Below are positions 55,255-63,289 of a DNA stretch of 64,000 nucleotides, piece by piece (position 1 is the stretch's first letter; the number at the start of each line of letters is the position of its first letter). The notes under the pieces were generated by a model, which saw only the letters and a program-made list of their open reading frames with translations, did no database searches and had not been told where the DNA came from. The translations under genes were made by a program, and so were the position numbers. Source of the stretch: an uncultured Clostridia bacterium (GTDB lineage Bacteria; Bacillota; Clostridia; Christensenellales; Borkfalkiaceae); contig CALVLN010000001.1 in assembly GCA_944338165.1 (NCBI GenBank), positions 186,001 through 250,000 on the forward strand, read 5' to 3'.

Positions 55255-56013
55255 TTACGCCATGCTTTCCAAAATAAGCTTATCGGCGACGAGGGCGATG
55301 AACTCGCTGTTGGTCGGTTTCTCCGTGCCGATGTAGACGCGGACGCCGAAAATGGCATTGATGGCGTCGATGCGGCCGCGGTTCCACGCGACTTCGATGG
55401 CGTGACGGATGGCGCGCTCGACCTTGCTTGCAGACGTAGCAAACTTTTCGCCGATGCGCGGATACAAGCCCTTGGTGACGTTGTTGATGATGGACGGATC
55501 CTCCACCGCCATTTTGATCCCCTCGCGCAGGTATTGATATCCCTTGATGTGCGGCGGGATGCCGATGGAAATAAAGATGCTGCTGATGCGTTCGTCCAGC
55601 GACCCCGCGCGGCGCAGGGCACGCCCTTCCTTCGCGGGGAGATGCGCCTCCTCCGCCAGAAGTTCGCCGATGCGCTCGCAGACGACTTCCGCAGAGACCG
55701 GCTTCATGAAATAATAACGCGCCCCGAGCGCGATCGTCCGCGCGACGATCTTATCGTCGGAGAAATTCCCCATGGCGAGAAAAAGCGGGCCGCGCCCGCC
55801 GCGCGCACTCTTTTCCAGGATGGTAAACCCGTCGAGGTTCTTCAGCAGCAGACTGACCAGAACGACGTCCGGCTTACAGGTCTCCATCAAGCGCAGCGCT
55901 TCCGCGCCGTCGTCTGTTACACCGCAGACGGAAAATCCGTCTTGTTCTGCAAAATACGCCTTCAGCTGCTGTGCAAATTCCGGATTGCTTTCAAGGATCA
56001 ATAATTTTGTCAT
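55255..56013 (-). CDS. spo0A: Spo0A homologue with a degenerate receiver domain
   Basis: 252 residues. The C-terminal Spo0A effector domain (about 135-252) is excellent: IGIPPHIKGYQYLREGI, ASKVERAIRHAIEVAWNRG and KPTNSEFIALVADKL. The N-terminal receiver (1-118) has lost key residues: the acidic pair is E8-S9, the phosphorylated Asp is replaced by S54 (VVLVSLLLKNLDG), and the conserved Thr is A80; only K104 (YFMKPVS) is kept. It therefore should not accept phosphate from Spo0B or kinases. No spoIVB gene, the usual neighbour, is present. Two 0A-like boxes lie upstream. It may bind DNA constitutively or answer another signal. Confidence 0.92.
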   Translation of the reverse strand: MTKLLILESNPEFAQQLKAYFAEQDGFSVCGVTDDGAEALRLMETCKPDVVLVSLLLKNLDGFTILEKSARGGRGPLFLAMGNFSDDKIVARTIALGARYYFMKPVSAEVVCERIGELLAEEAHLPAKEGRALRRAGSLDERISSIFISIGIPPHIKGYQYLREGIKMAVEDPSIINNVTKGLYPRIGEKFATSASKVERAIRHAIEVAWNRGRIDAINAIFGVRVYIGTEKPTNSEFIALVADKLILESMA

Positions 56014-56049
56014 ACTCCTTTCCTTCCCTAACTTGAAAATCGTGAGACT

Positions 56050-56078
56050 ATTATAAAACAAAATCTTATCCTTGTAAA
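56050..56078 (-). promoter_or_regulatory. Promoter of spo0A
   Basis: TTTACA (56073-56078), 17-bp spacer, TATAAT (56050-56055), minus strand. A sigma-H-type sequence is not convincing. Confidence 0.72.
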
Positions 56079-56119
56079 TCAATATTTGTAAAATATAGGA
56101 ATTTTTATTTTACAAAATA

Positions 56120-56146
56120 AGTCGAAATCCGTGAAAAAATGTCGAA
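56120..56146. promoter_or_regulatory. Two 0A-box-like sites upstream of spo0A
   Basis: TGTCGAA at 56140-56146 (full consensus TGNCGAA) and AGTCGAA at 56120-56126 (one mismatch), 20 bp apart in the same orientation, 40-70 bp upstream of the -35 box. They suggest autoregulation by the Spo0A homologue. Confidence 0.6.
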
Positions 56147-56226
56147 CCGGCAATTATTTTCATTGATATCCGAATTTTCGCGCGAATCGGAGGCCAACGG
56201 GAGCCGACAAAATCGGCGCAAGCGGC

Positions 56227-56265
56227 AAAAAGATCCCCGCGGGAAGTTTTTGCTTCCTGCGGGGA
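56227..56265 (-). terminator. Terminator of asnS
   Basis: A 13-bp stem with one mismatch (56234-56246 with 56253-56265), six-base loop, then UCUUUUUG on the minus strand. Confidence 0.85.
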
Positions 56266-56283
56266 AACCGTCTCGATCCGAAA

Positions 56284-57654
56284 TCACATGATGTTGCCTA
56301 CGGCGCGGGGGAAGAGCGTGACGTCGCGGATATTTTCCACGCCCGTGACGTACATGACGAAGCGTTCAAACCCGAGCCCGAACCCGCTGTGCGGCACCGA
56401 GCCGAACAGCCGCAGGTCAAGATACTGTTTATAGGCGGAAAGATCCATCTTGCGCGCCTTCATAGCGGAGAGCAGCTTTTCGTAGTCTGCCTCGCGCTCG
56501 CTGCATCCGATGATCTCGCCGATGCCGGGCACCAAAAGGTCGGTCGCCGCCACCGTTTTGCCGTCCGGATTCTGCTTCATATAGAAGGACTTGATCTCCT
56601 TGGGATAATTGGTCACGAACACCGGCTTTTTGAATACGACGTCGGTCAGATATTTCTCATGCTCGGTCTGCAGATCGCACCCCCACTCCACGGGGTATGC
56701 AAACTTCACGTCCGCCTTTTTCAGCAAGCCGACGGCGTCCGTATAGTCGAGCACGGCAAAATCGCTGTTGACCACGTTGAGCAGCTTTTCTTTGAGCCCT
56801 TTTTCCATGAACTTATCAAAAAAGTCCATCTCGTCGGGGCATTCGTCGAGCACGGCGCGGATAAGATATTTGATCATATCCTGCGCGATCTCGATGATAT
56901 CGGGAAGTTCGGCAAACGCCACCTCCGGTTCGATGTGCCAGAATTCGGCGAGGTGCCGCGTCGTATTGGATTTTTCGGCGCGGAAAGACGGGCCGAAGGT
57001 GTAGATCTTGGAAAACGCCATCGCCGCCACTTCGCCTTCGAGCTGACCGGAGACGGAAAGCCCCGCTTTCTGACCGAAAAAGTCGTTTTTGAAATACGCT
57101 TCTTCCGAGGCGTACGCGGCGTTGAACGGCTGTGTGGTGACGCGGAACATCTCTCCCGCGCCCTCGCAGTCGCTCGCCGTGATGATGGGCGTATTGACGT
57201 ACACGTAATGCCGCTCGTGAAAATACCGGTGGATGGCCTGCGCCGCCACCGAGCGGACGCGGAACACCGCATTGAAGGTGTTGGTGCGCAGCCGCAAGTG
57301 CGGGATGGTGCGCAGAAACTCGAGCGTCGTGCGTTTTTTCTGGATGGGATATTCGGGCGGGCATTTGCCGAGCAGCGCGACGGTATCCGCGTTCAGTTCA
57401 ACACCCTCTCCCTTGAACGCCTTGACCACCGCACCCGTGACGCAGACGGAAGCGCCGTTTTTCATGCATTCGGGGTCGGGTGAAAGTTTTGTCTTATCGA
57501 TCACGATCTGCAGACGGGCAAAGCATGTCCCGTCCGAAAGTTCAAGGAAGGCAACGGAAGCAGATTCCCTGCTCGTGCGGACCCAGCCGCACACGGTGAC
57601 CTGCTTGCCGAGGAAATCCCCTTTCAAAAGATCTGCAATATCAGTATGCTTCAT
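56284..57654 (-). CDS. asnS: Asparaginyl-tRNA synthetase
   Basis: 456 residues. An OB-fold anticodon domain (VTVCGWVRTSRESASVAFLEL), then a class IIb core: motif 2 FRAEKSNTTRHLAEFWHIEPE, and motif 3 GFGLGFERFVMYVTG with VENIRDVTLFPRAVGN. The NIRDV ending distinguishes it from AspRS. GAGGTG precedes the ATG. It lies 33 bases after proS, so the pair is co-transcribed; there is no room for a T-box in the gap. Confidence 0.95.
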   Translation of the reverse strand: MKHTDIADLLKGDFLGKQVTVCGWVRTSRESASVAFLELSDGTCFARLQIVIDKTKLSPDPECMKNGASVCVTGAVVKAFKGEGVELNADTVALLGKCPPEYPIQKKRTTLEFLRTIPHLRLRTNTFNAVFRVRSVAAQAIHRYFHERHYVYVNTPIITASDCEGAGEMFRVTTQPFNAAYASEEAYFKNDFFGQKAGLSVSGQLEGEVAAMAFSKIYTFGPSFRAEKSNTTRHLAEFWHIEPEVAFAELPDIIEIAQDMIKYLIRAVLDECPDEMDFFDKFMEKGLKEKLLNVVNSDFAVLDYTDAVGLLKKADVKFAYPVEWGCDLQTEHEKYLTDVVFKKPVFVTNYPKEIKSFYMKQNPDGKTVAATDLLVPGIGEIIGCSEREADYEKLLSAMKARKMDLSAYKQYLDLRLFGSVPHSGFGLGFERFVMYVTGVENIRDVTLFPRAVGNIM

Positions 57655-57687
57655 AATTCACCTCGGACACGGTATATCCGTATGCTT

Positions 57688-59118
57688 TTAATACGCGCGC
57701 GCAAAGATGACGGTATGCGCGGACTTCTTGCCGCAGGCGACGCAGCGTTCCGCCGTGTCCTCCTTGGCAAACACGCGCGCCGTCGCCTGAGCAAATTCCT
57801 TGACCTTATCTTCGCAGGCGCGGCAGCCGCACCAGCCCGCCCGCACGAAGTTGCCTTGATTGACGCCGTCCAGAAGTTCATCGAGCGTCTCCGCAGAAAC
57901 GATGCGGCTCTCCATGCGCGCCTTGGCGCGCAGATACAAATTCTGCTGAACGTCGTCGAGCAGCGCAGCAACCGCAGCCTCCGCGCATTCCAGGGAAGCT
58001 TCCGACTTCTCATGCGTATCGCGGCGGGCAAGAAGAAGTTTCCCCGCCTCCAGATCGCGCGGGCCGAGCTCGATCCGCACGGGAACGCCCTTCATCTCCC
58101 ACTCGTTGAACTTCCAGCCGGGGGAATTGTCCGAATCGTCGAGCGTGACGCGCACGCCCGCTTCGGCAAGCCGACCTTTCAGGGCGCGGCACGCTTCGAG
58201 CACGCCGGGCTTTTTGGAAGCGATGGGCACGATGACCGCCTGCACGGGCGCGATGACGGGCGGCAGCACGAGGCCGCGCTGATCGCCGTGCGTCATGATG
58301 ATGCCGCCGATGAGACGGGTGGAGACGCCCCACGACGTCGTATAGCCGTATTTGAGCGCGCCGTCCTTATCGGAAAACTGAATGTTGAACGCCTTGGAGA
58401 AATTCTGCCCGAGGTAATGGCTGGTGCCCGCCTGCAGGCTCTTGCCGTCGTGCATCATGGCCTCCATGCCGTACGTCGCCACGGCGCCCGCAAATTTTTC
58501 CTTCTCCGTCTTGCGGCCGGTGAGCACGGGCATGGCAAGGCAGGTGCGCGCAACTTCCTCGTAGACGGAGAGCATCTTCATCGTCTCCTCCATCGCCTCT
58601 TCTTCCGTCGCGTGCACGGTATGCCCTTCCTGCCACAAAAACTCGCTGGTGCGCAGGAACGGGCGCGTCGTCTTTTCCCAGCGCATGACGTTGCACCACT
58701 GATTCATGAGCACGGGCAGATCGCGGTAAGATTGGATCCACTTGGCATACATGGTGCCGATGATCGTCTCCGACGTGGGGCGGATGCAGAGCGGTTCGGC
58801 GAGTTTTTCGCCGCCCGCGTGCGTGACCACGGCAACTTCGGGCGCAAAGCCCTCCACGTGTTCCGCCTCTTTCGTCATAAAGCTCATGGGGATCAGGAGC
58901 GGAAAATACGCGTTCTCGTGCCCCGTCTCCTTAAACCGCTTGTCAAGTTCCCGCTGAATGTTTTCCCAGATCGCATACCCGTAAGGGCGGATGACCATCG
59001 TCCCGCGGACGGGCCCGTAATCGACGAGCTTGGTCTTCAGGACGACGTCCGTATACCACTGCGGAAAATCCGTCTCGATATCGGCGATCTGCGATACAAA
59101 TTCATTCTCTTTCGCCAT
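57688..59118 (-). CDS. proS: Prolyl-tRNA synthetase, archaeal/eukaryotic-type (ProS3)
   Basis: 476 residues, the short form without the bacterial editing insertion. Motif 1 region GTMVIRPYGYAIWENIQ, motif 2 RWEKTTRPFLRTSEFLWQEGHT, motif 3 THGDQRGLVLPP, an anticodon-binding domain, and the C-terminal zinc-binding end with CGCRAC and CVACGKKSAHT, ending in Tyr as in this subtype. The start at 59118 follows its own promoter; the ribosome site (CGGAG) is modest. Confidence 0.95.
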   Translation of the reverse strand: MAKENEFVSQIADIETDFPQWYTDVVLKTKLVDYGPVRGTMVIRPYGYAIWENIQRELDKRFKETGHENAYFPLLIPMSFMTKEAEHVEGFAPEVAVVTHAGGEKLAEPLCIRPTSETIIGTMYAKWIQSYRDLPVLMNQWCNVMRWEKTTRPFLRTSEFLWQEGHTVHATEEEAMEETMKMLSVYEEVARTCLAMPVLTGRKTEKEKFAGAVATYGMEAMMHDGKSLQAGTSHYLGQNFSKAFNIQFSDKDGALKYGYTTSWGVSTRLIGGIIMTHGDQRGLVLPPVIAPVQAVIVPIASKKPGVLEACRALKGRLAEAGVRVTLDDSDNSPGWKFNEWEMKGVPVRIELGPRDLEAGKLLLARRDTHEKSEASLECAEAAVAALLDDVQQNLYLRAKARMESRIVSAETLDELLDGVNQGNFVRAGWCGCRACEDKVKEFAQATARVFAKEDTAERCVACGKKSAHTVIFARAY

Positions 59119-59148
59119 AATCTGCTCCGTAATCTTAAGATTGAACCA

Positions 59149-59178
59149 ATTATATCATATCTTTTCCGTTTCGTCCAA
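59149..59178 (-). promoter_or_regulatory. Promoter of proS-asnS
   Basis: TTGGAC (59173-59178), 18-bp spacer, TATAAT (59149-59154). The 5' leader is under 30 bases, so no T-box controls these synthetases. Confidence 0.72.
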
Positions 59179-59902
59179 CGTTTACGGGCGGTTTTTTGCC
59201 GTATGCACGCCTTTGCAGACAAAATACCTGCTTCAGCGGCGGAAAGAGCAGGCAGACGCTGACGACGGCGCAGATGGTCTGCGGCACCATGGCGAGGAAT
59301 CCCGCATAAAAATAAGCGACCGCCGCATCCGGCGCATAGCCGTACCAAAGCGGCGTCAGAACGTCGTCGATGAGCGTAAAACACACCGTGAACAGCGCGG
59401 CGAGCGCAGCAAGGGACGCCGTTTCCCGCCAGGCGCTCCCCCGCCCGGCACACGGCAAAACGAGGCTGAACAGAAAGAGCGCCGCAAACAGCGCGAACAG
59501 CGCCCAGAGCATGCCGGAAAGGCGCGCCGCATTTAAAACGCTCACGGGGACGCCCGCAACGGCAAAGTACAGGCACGCCCCGCCAAGACAAAGCAAAAGG
59601 CATGGGCATGCCCAAAACGAAAGCGGTTTTTCCCGCTTGCCGAGCATGCCGAACACAAAGGCGAACGCGGGGTAGTAGAGCAGATACAGAACAAGCGCCG
59701 TCGGCGAAAAGGGATATAGCAGACAGCGCAGCAGCGAAAAGGCCGCCGCCGCGGTCGTACCCATGCGCGCGCCGAAGCAATAGCTGAACGCGAGCAACAG
59801 CACGGTGACGAGCTCTACGCCGGAGACGGCGGAAAGCGCATACTGCACGGCGAGCAGCAGCGCCGTCATGACGGCGCAGACGGTGAGCGAACGGACGCGC
59901 AT
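59150..59902 (-). CDS. ECF transporter S component, probably for a cobalamin-type compound
   Basis: 250 residues, about six to eight hydrophobic segments: LTVCAVMTALLLAVQYALSA, FSYCFGARMGTTAAAAFSLLRC, then LYYPAFAFVFGML and a C-terminal FYAGFLAMVPQTICAVVSVCLLFPPL. This is the S-component (substrate-binding membrane subunit) layout; no energising EcfA/EcfT genes are in the window, so it would share them with other S proteins. The ATG overlaps the lipoprotein stop (TGATG). Control by a cobalamin riboswitch indicates B12 or a precursor as substrate. Confidence 0.82.
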   Translation of the reverse strand: MRVRSLTVCAVMTALLLAVQYALSAVSGVELVTVLLLAFSYCFGARMGTTAAAAFSLLRCLLYPFSPTALVLYLLYYPAFAFVFGMLGKREKPLSFWACPCLLLCLGGACLYFAVAGVPVSVLNAARLSGMLWALFALFAALFLFSLVLPCAGRGSAWRETASLAALAALFTVCFTLIDDVLTPLWYGYAPDAAVAYFYAGFLAMVPQTICAVVSVCLLFPPLKQVFCLQRRAYGKKPPVNVGRNGKDMI

Positions 59903-60351
59903 CAATAGCTGCTCAGCGCCACGGCGTAGAGCATGCCCTCCACGAGCGGAAGGGAGGAAACGCCGTAAGATGCGCTTGCAAGCTGCGTCTCCCCGTAATG
60001 GTACGTGCCGTATGCCTCGTCCGAATAGCGGACGCCCCCGTATTCTCCGAGGGTGGTATAGACCGCCCAAAATTCGTTCCCCGCCGCCGTATGGCCGTTG
60101 ATCTGCGTCAGAAAGGCGCCGTATTCGCCCTCTTCGTAGGAAAAACGCAGCTCCCCTTTCTCCTGCAAAGCGGCGAGCGCGTCGAACAGGCTTGCCGACG
60201 TGTCCGTCTCCTCCGCGCGCAGCACGACGCGCTCCCCGTCCCCCGCAAGCAGCGTGACGGACGGAGCATCCTCTCCTCCCGCCGGCTGTGCGCAGGCGGC
60301 CGAGAACAACGCGCATGCGAGCACCGCGGCGGATATGATCTGTTTTTTCAT
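59902..60351 (-). CDS. DUF4430 (transcobalamin-like) lipoprotein
   Basis: 149 residues. Signal peptide MKKQIISAAVLACALFSAAC with lipobox Cys at 20, then a domain with TSASLFDALAALQEKGELRFSYEEG, FLTQINGHTA and NEFWAVYTTLGEYG: the DUF4430/transcobalamin C-terminal-like fold, which binds cobalamin or cobinamide in related surface proteins. GGGGAG precedes the ATG at 60351, just after a strong hairpin. It is the first gene after the riboswitch and probably captures B12 for the S component that follows. Confidence 0.85.
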   Translation of the reverse strand: MKKQIISAAVLACALFSAACAQPAGGEDAPSVTLLAGDGERVVLRAEETDTSASLFDALAALQEKGELRFSYEEGEYGAFLTQINGHTAAGNEFWAVYTTLGEYGGVRYSDEAYGTYHYGETQLASASYGVSSLPLVEGMLYAVALSSY

Positions 60352-60363
60352 AGGCTTCTCCCC

Positions 60364-60412
60364 GCGGGATGCATTGCCTGCATCCCGCAAAAAAAAATAA
60401 ACCGCCCTGCGG
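60364..60412 (-). promoter_or_regulatory. Expression platform between riboswitch and lipoprotein gene
   Basis: On the minus strand: a short stem CCGC-AGG-GCGG (60402-60412), then UUUAUUUUUUUUU, then a perfect 10-bp hairpin (60364-60373 with 60379-60388) ending just before the GGGGAG ribosome site. The U-run suggests termination; the hairpin may affect translation. Confidence 0.6.
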
Positions 60413-60499
60413 AAACAGAACGGCAAAAGACGGGAACCGCACCGTGCGGCCCCGAAGCTTTTCCTCGCTTTTTCCGACCCGAAAAAGCCAAGACAGGCG

Positions 60500-60680
60500 C
60501 GGATGCGGGCAGGTCTCCTGGCTTCCGCCTTCCGGCGGCGAAGCGGCGTTTCATCCGTTCCCTTCCCGCTTGCGCAGTGGGAGCGGATCCGTCTTCGTAC
60601 AGTAGCGGGGGCTGCGGAGGTGCGACCTCTCTTCCCTTTTCAGCCTCCGCCACGGCGGAGGCGCCCTCATCCGTCTGAAC
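60500..60680 (-). ncRNA. Cobalamin riboswitch
   Basis: Reading the minus strand from just after the degV stop: AAAGGGAA, CGCAGCCCCCGCTACTGT, GGATCC, CCACTG, GGGAAGGG and finally GCCAGGAGACCTGCC (about 60506-60520), in the order and spacing of the cobalamin riboswitch. The ending GCCAGGAGACCTGCC is diagnostic. It controls the DUF4430 lipoprotein and ECF S component downstream. Confidence 0.93.
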
Positions 60681-60684
60681 TTGT

Positions 60685-61581
60685 TTAAAACTCGTTGCGT
60701 TCGCTCTTGGAAAGATACCCGAGCGCAAAGGCGTTCGGCCCGACGTGCGAACCGATGGTGGGCCCCATGATCTGCACATGCGGTTCAAGGCCGAACTTGC
60801 TGCGCACGAATTCCGCAAGCTCTTCGGCGACGGGCTCGTTATCCGTATGCACGATAAACACGTACCCGTGCTCGTCCGGGCCCTCCGTCTCCAGTTTGTT
60901 TTTGATGAAGGAGATCGCCTTTTTGACGCCGCGCACCTTGGCAATGTTGACGAGCTTGCCCTCCTTGTCAAAGGAAAGGATGGGCTTGATGCCGATCACG
61001 CTGCCGATCGCCGCGACGGCGGGCGAAAGCCTGCCGCCCCGCGCCAGAAAGCCCAGATCGTCGGCGACGACGAAGTGCTGGATGTGCAGGCGCAGGCCCA
61101 TCACGTAATCATACGCTTCCCTGACGGACATGCCCTTGTCCCTGCACTCCACGGCATACCGCACGAGCAGCCCCTGCCCCACCGTTGCCGTGAGCGGGTC
61201 GACGACCATGACGTTGAGCTTCGGATACAGCTTCTTCACGTCCGCCGCCGCCTGTTCGGCGACTTCGTGCGTGCGGGCGAGCCCGCTGGAAATGGTGAAG
61301 TGCAGCACGTCCTCCGCGCCCTGCTCCGCAAGGGAGGTAAAGTGGCTGACATGCGCCTCGTAATTGAGCATCGCCGTCTTGGGCTTGATCTTCGGATTGC
61401 GCAGCTTGTTGTAAAACTCCACGTACTGGCCGTATTCCGTGAACGCATCCAAATATTCGGTGATCGTCCCGTTCTCCTCCAGCGTAAAGGTAAGGGGCAC
61501 GTAGGCAACGCGGTGCTCCGTCACATAGTCGTGATACAGATCACAGGTAGAATCCGTTGAAACGATAAATCGCTCTTCCAT
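60685..61581 (-). CDS. DegV family fatty-acid-binding protein
   Basis: 298 residues. DegV fold: VSTDSTCDL near the N-terminus, FTISSGLARTHEVAEQAA, VDPLTATVGQGLLV, DDLGFLARGGRLSPAVAAIGSVIGIKPIL and GPTIGSHVGPNAFALGY. DegV (FakB-type) proteins hold a fatty acid for phosphorylation by FakA or a similar kinase; none is in the window. The start is ATG 61581, nine bases after GGAGA; an in-frame GTG at 61590 is too close to that site. Confidence 0.92.
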   Translation of the reverse strand: MEERFIVSTDSTCDLYHDYVTEHRVAYVPLTFTLEENGTITEYLDAFTEYGQYVEFYNKLRNPKIKPKTAMLNYEAHVSHFTSLAEQGAEDVLHFTISSGLARTHEVAEQAAADVKKLYPKLNVMVVDPLTATVGQGLLVRYAVECRDKGMSVREAYDYVMGLRLHIQHFVVADDLGFLARGGRLSPAVAAIGSVIGIKPILSFDKEGKLVNIAKVRGVKKAISFIKNKLETEGPDEHGYVFIVHTDNEPVAEELAEFVRSKFGLEPHVQIMGPTIGSHVGPNAFALGYLSKSERNEF

Positions 61582-61606
61582 AAGTTTCACTCTCCAATTT
61601 GGTTAA

Positions 61607-61635
61607 ATTATATCACAACTCGCCCGGATGTGCAA
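61607..61635 (-). promoter_or_regulatory. Promoter of degV
   Basis: TTGCAC (61630-61635), 17-bp spacer, TATAAT (61607-61612), minus strand. Confidence 0.8.
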
Positions 61636-61704
61636 GAATATTTTGTAAATTCCTCTTGCAAATTGCCTTTTTTCGCGGAAATTCTACAAACATCTGAAAA
61701 TCTC

Positions 61705-61733
61705 TTGATAAAAACGGGGAAAAAAGGTATAAT
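61705..61733 (+). promoter_or_regulatory. Promoter of the phosphohexomutase-transketolase unit
   Basis: TTGATA (61705-61710), 17-bp spacer, TATAAT (61728-61733); AAGGAG before the ATG at 61768. Confidence 0.82.
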
Positions 61734-61767
61734 ATTGCACGGAATTTAGCAAAGGAGACGGGCGGCT

Positions 61768-63270
61768 ATGACGCATGAAGCTTGGCTGAAACTCAAAAAC
61801 GGGACGGACATCCGCGGCACGGCGATCGCCTGCGAAAACGACCCCGTGACGCTGACGGATGACGTCGTGTTCACGCTCGGCAGGGCGTTCTGTGCCTTCG
61901 TGCGGGAGAGGACGGGCATCGTCTCCCCCACCGTCGCGGTGGGGCATGACAGCAGGCTTTCCGCCGACCGCCTGGTCCGAAAGACGGCGGAAGGCATCAC
62001 GTCGGCGGGCGGGAACGTCATCCTGACCGGCCTTTCCTCCACGCCGTCCATGTTCATGCTGCTGCAGGATGATTTCGGCGCGGACGCCTCGGTCATGGTC
62101 ACTGCGAGCCATCTGCCCTATCAGAAAAACGGGCTCAAATACTTTTTGAAAGAAGGGGGGCTTGAAGGCAGCGATATCTCTGCGCTGCTCTCCATCGCCG
62201 AACGGGGCGAATTCCCTGCGGGCAGCGGCTCCGTCAGCGAACAGCGTTATCTCCCCGCCTATGCGGAGCATCTCGTCTCCCTCGTGCGCAGGGCATGCGG
62301 GACGGAACGGCCGCTCGCGGGAAAACGCATCCTCGTGGATGCGGGCAACGGCGCGGGCGGATTCTATGCAGAGCTCGTCTTGAAGCCCCTTGGCGCGGAC
62401 ACGACGGGTTCGCAATTTCTCGATCCGGACGGGAACTTCCCCAATCACATCCCCAACCCCGAAAATGAGGACGCCATGCGCTCGGTCTGCGCGGCGGTCG
62501 TAAAAAACCATGCCGATTTCGGGATCATCTTCGATACCGACGTCGACCGCGCGGGCGCGGTCGGCCCCGACGGGGAGGAGATCAACCGCAACCGCCTCAT
62601 CGCGCTCATCTCCGCCATCCTGCTCAAGGAACGCCCCGGGGCGACCATCGTCACGGATTCGGTGACGAGCGACGGGCTGGCGCAGTTCATCGCGGCCCGC
62701 GGCGGCGTCCACCGCCGCTTCAAGCGCGGCTACAAAAACGTCATCAACGAGAGCAAACGCCTGAACGAAGCCGGCATCGATTCCCCCCTCGCCATCGAGA
62801 CGAGCGGGCATGCCGCCTTGCGCGAAAATTATTTCCTTGACGACGGGGCTTACCTCGTGACGCGGCTCCTCATCGCGCTCGCCGGATGCGCCGCCAAGGG
62901 AGAAGACCTCCTCGGCCTTATCCAGGATCTGCCCTGCCCCGCGGAAGCGGCGGAGGTGCGCCTCACCTTTTCCCCGGGCTGCGACTTCAAAGCGCTGGGA
63001 ACGAAAGTCATCGAGGATCTTACCGCCCTTTCGGCCGCGCTGCCGCATTGTGCGCCCGCGCCCGAAAACTGCGAAGGCATCCGCATCAATTTTGACAAAA
63101 CGCACGGCGACGGCTGGGCGCTCGTACGGCTGAGCCTGCACGAACCCATCCTGCCCGTCAACATCGAGAGCAACAGAAAAGGCGGCGTTTCGCTGATCGC
63201 CGCGCAGCTGAAAGACATGATGAAGGGATATCCCTTCCTCGATACCCGATTGTTTGAATCCTATATTTAA
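61768..63270 (+). CDS. Phosphoglucomutase/phosphomannomutase family protein
   Basis: 500 residues, four-domain alpha-D-phosphohexomutase. The phosphoserine loop is [16 protein letters not shown] (Ser about residue 113), the Mg2+ loop is DTDVDRAG (about 257-264), the sugar-binding loop is [11 protein letters not shown], and the C-terminal phosphate loop is in the NIESNRKGG region. NG-LKYF rather than NG-IKFF and the longer C-terminal part leave the sugar (Glc, Man or GlcN) open. It is 19 bases upstream of transketolase, so probably co-transcribed. Confidence 0.88.
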   Translation: MTHEAWLKLKNGTDIRGTAIACENDPVTLTDDVVFTLGRAFCAFVRERTGIVSPTVAVGHDSRLSADRLVRKTAEGITSAGGNVILTGLSSTPSMFMLLQDDFGADASVMVTASHLPYQKNGLKYFLKEGGLEGSDISALLSIAERGEFPAGSGSVSEQRYLPAYAEHLVSLVRRACGTERPLAGKRILVDAGNGAGGFYAELVLKPLGADTTGSQFLDPDGNFPNHIPNPENEDAMRSVCAAVVKNHADFGIIFDTDVDRAGAVGPDGEEINRNRLIALISAILLKERPGATIVTDSVTSDGLAQFIAARGGVHRRFKRGYKNVINESKRLNEAGIDSPLAIETSGHAALRENYFLDDGAYLVTRLLIALAGCAAKGEDLLGLIQDLPCPAEAAEVRLTFSPGCDFKALGTKVIEDLTALSAALPHCAPAPENCEGIRINFDKTHGDGWALVRLSLHEPILPVNIESNRKGGVSLIAAQLKDMMKGYPFLDTRLFESYI

Positions 63271-63289
63271 TTTCCGGAGGAGCATACCC

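Noticed and set aside
57655-59180. T-box riboswitch for asnS or proS
   Set aside because: The proS leader is under 30 bases and the gap before asnS is 33 bases; no specifier loop or T-box sequence fits.
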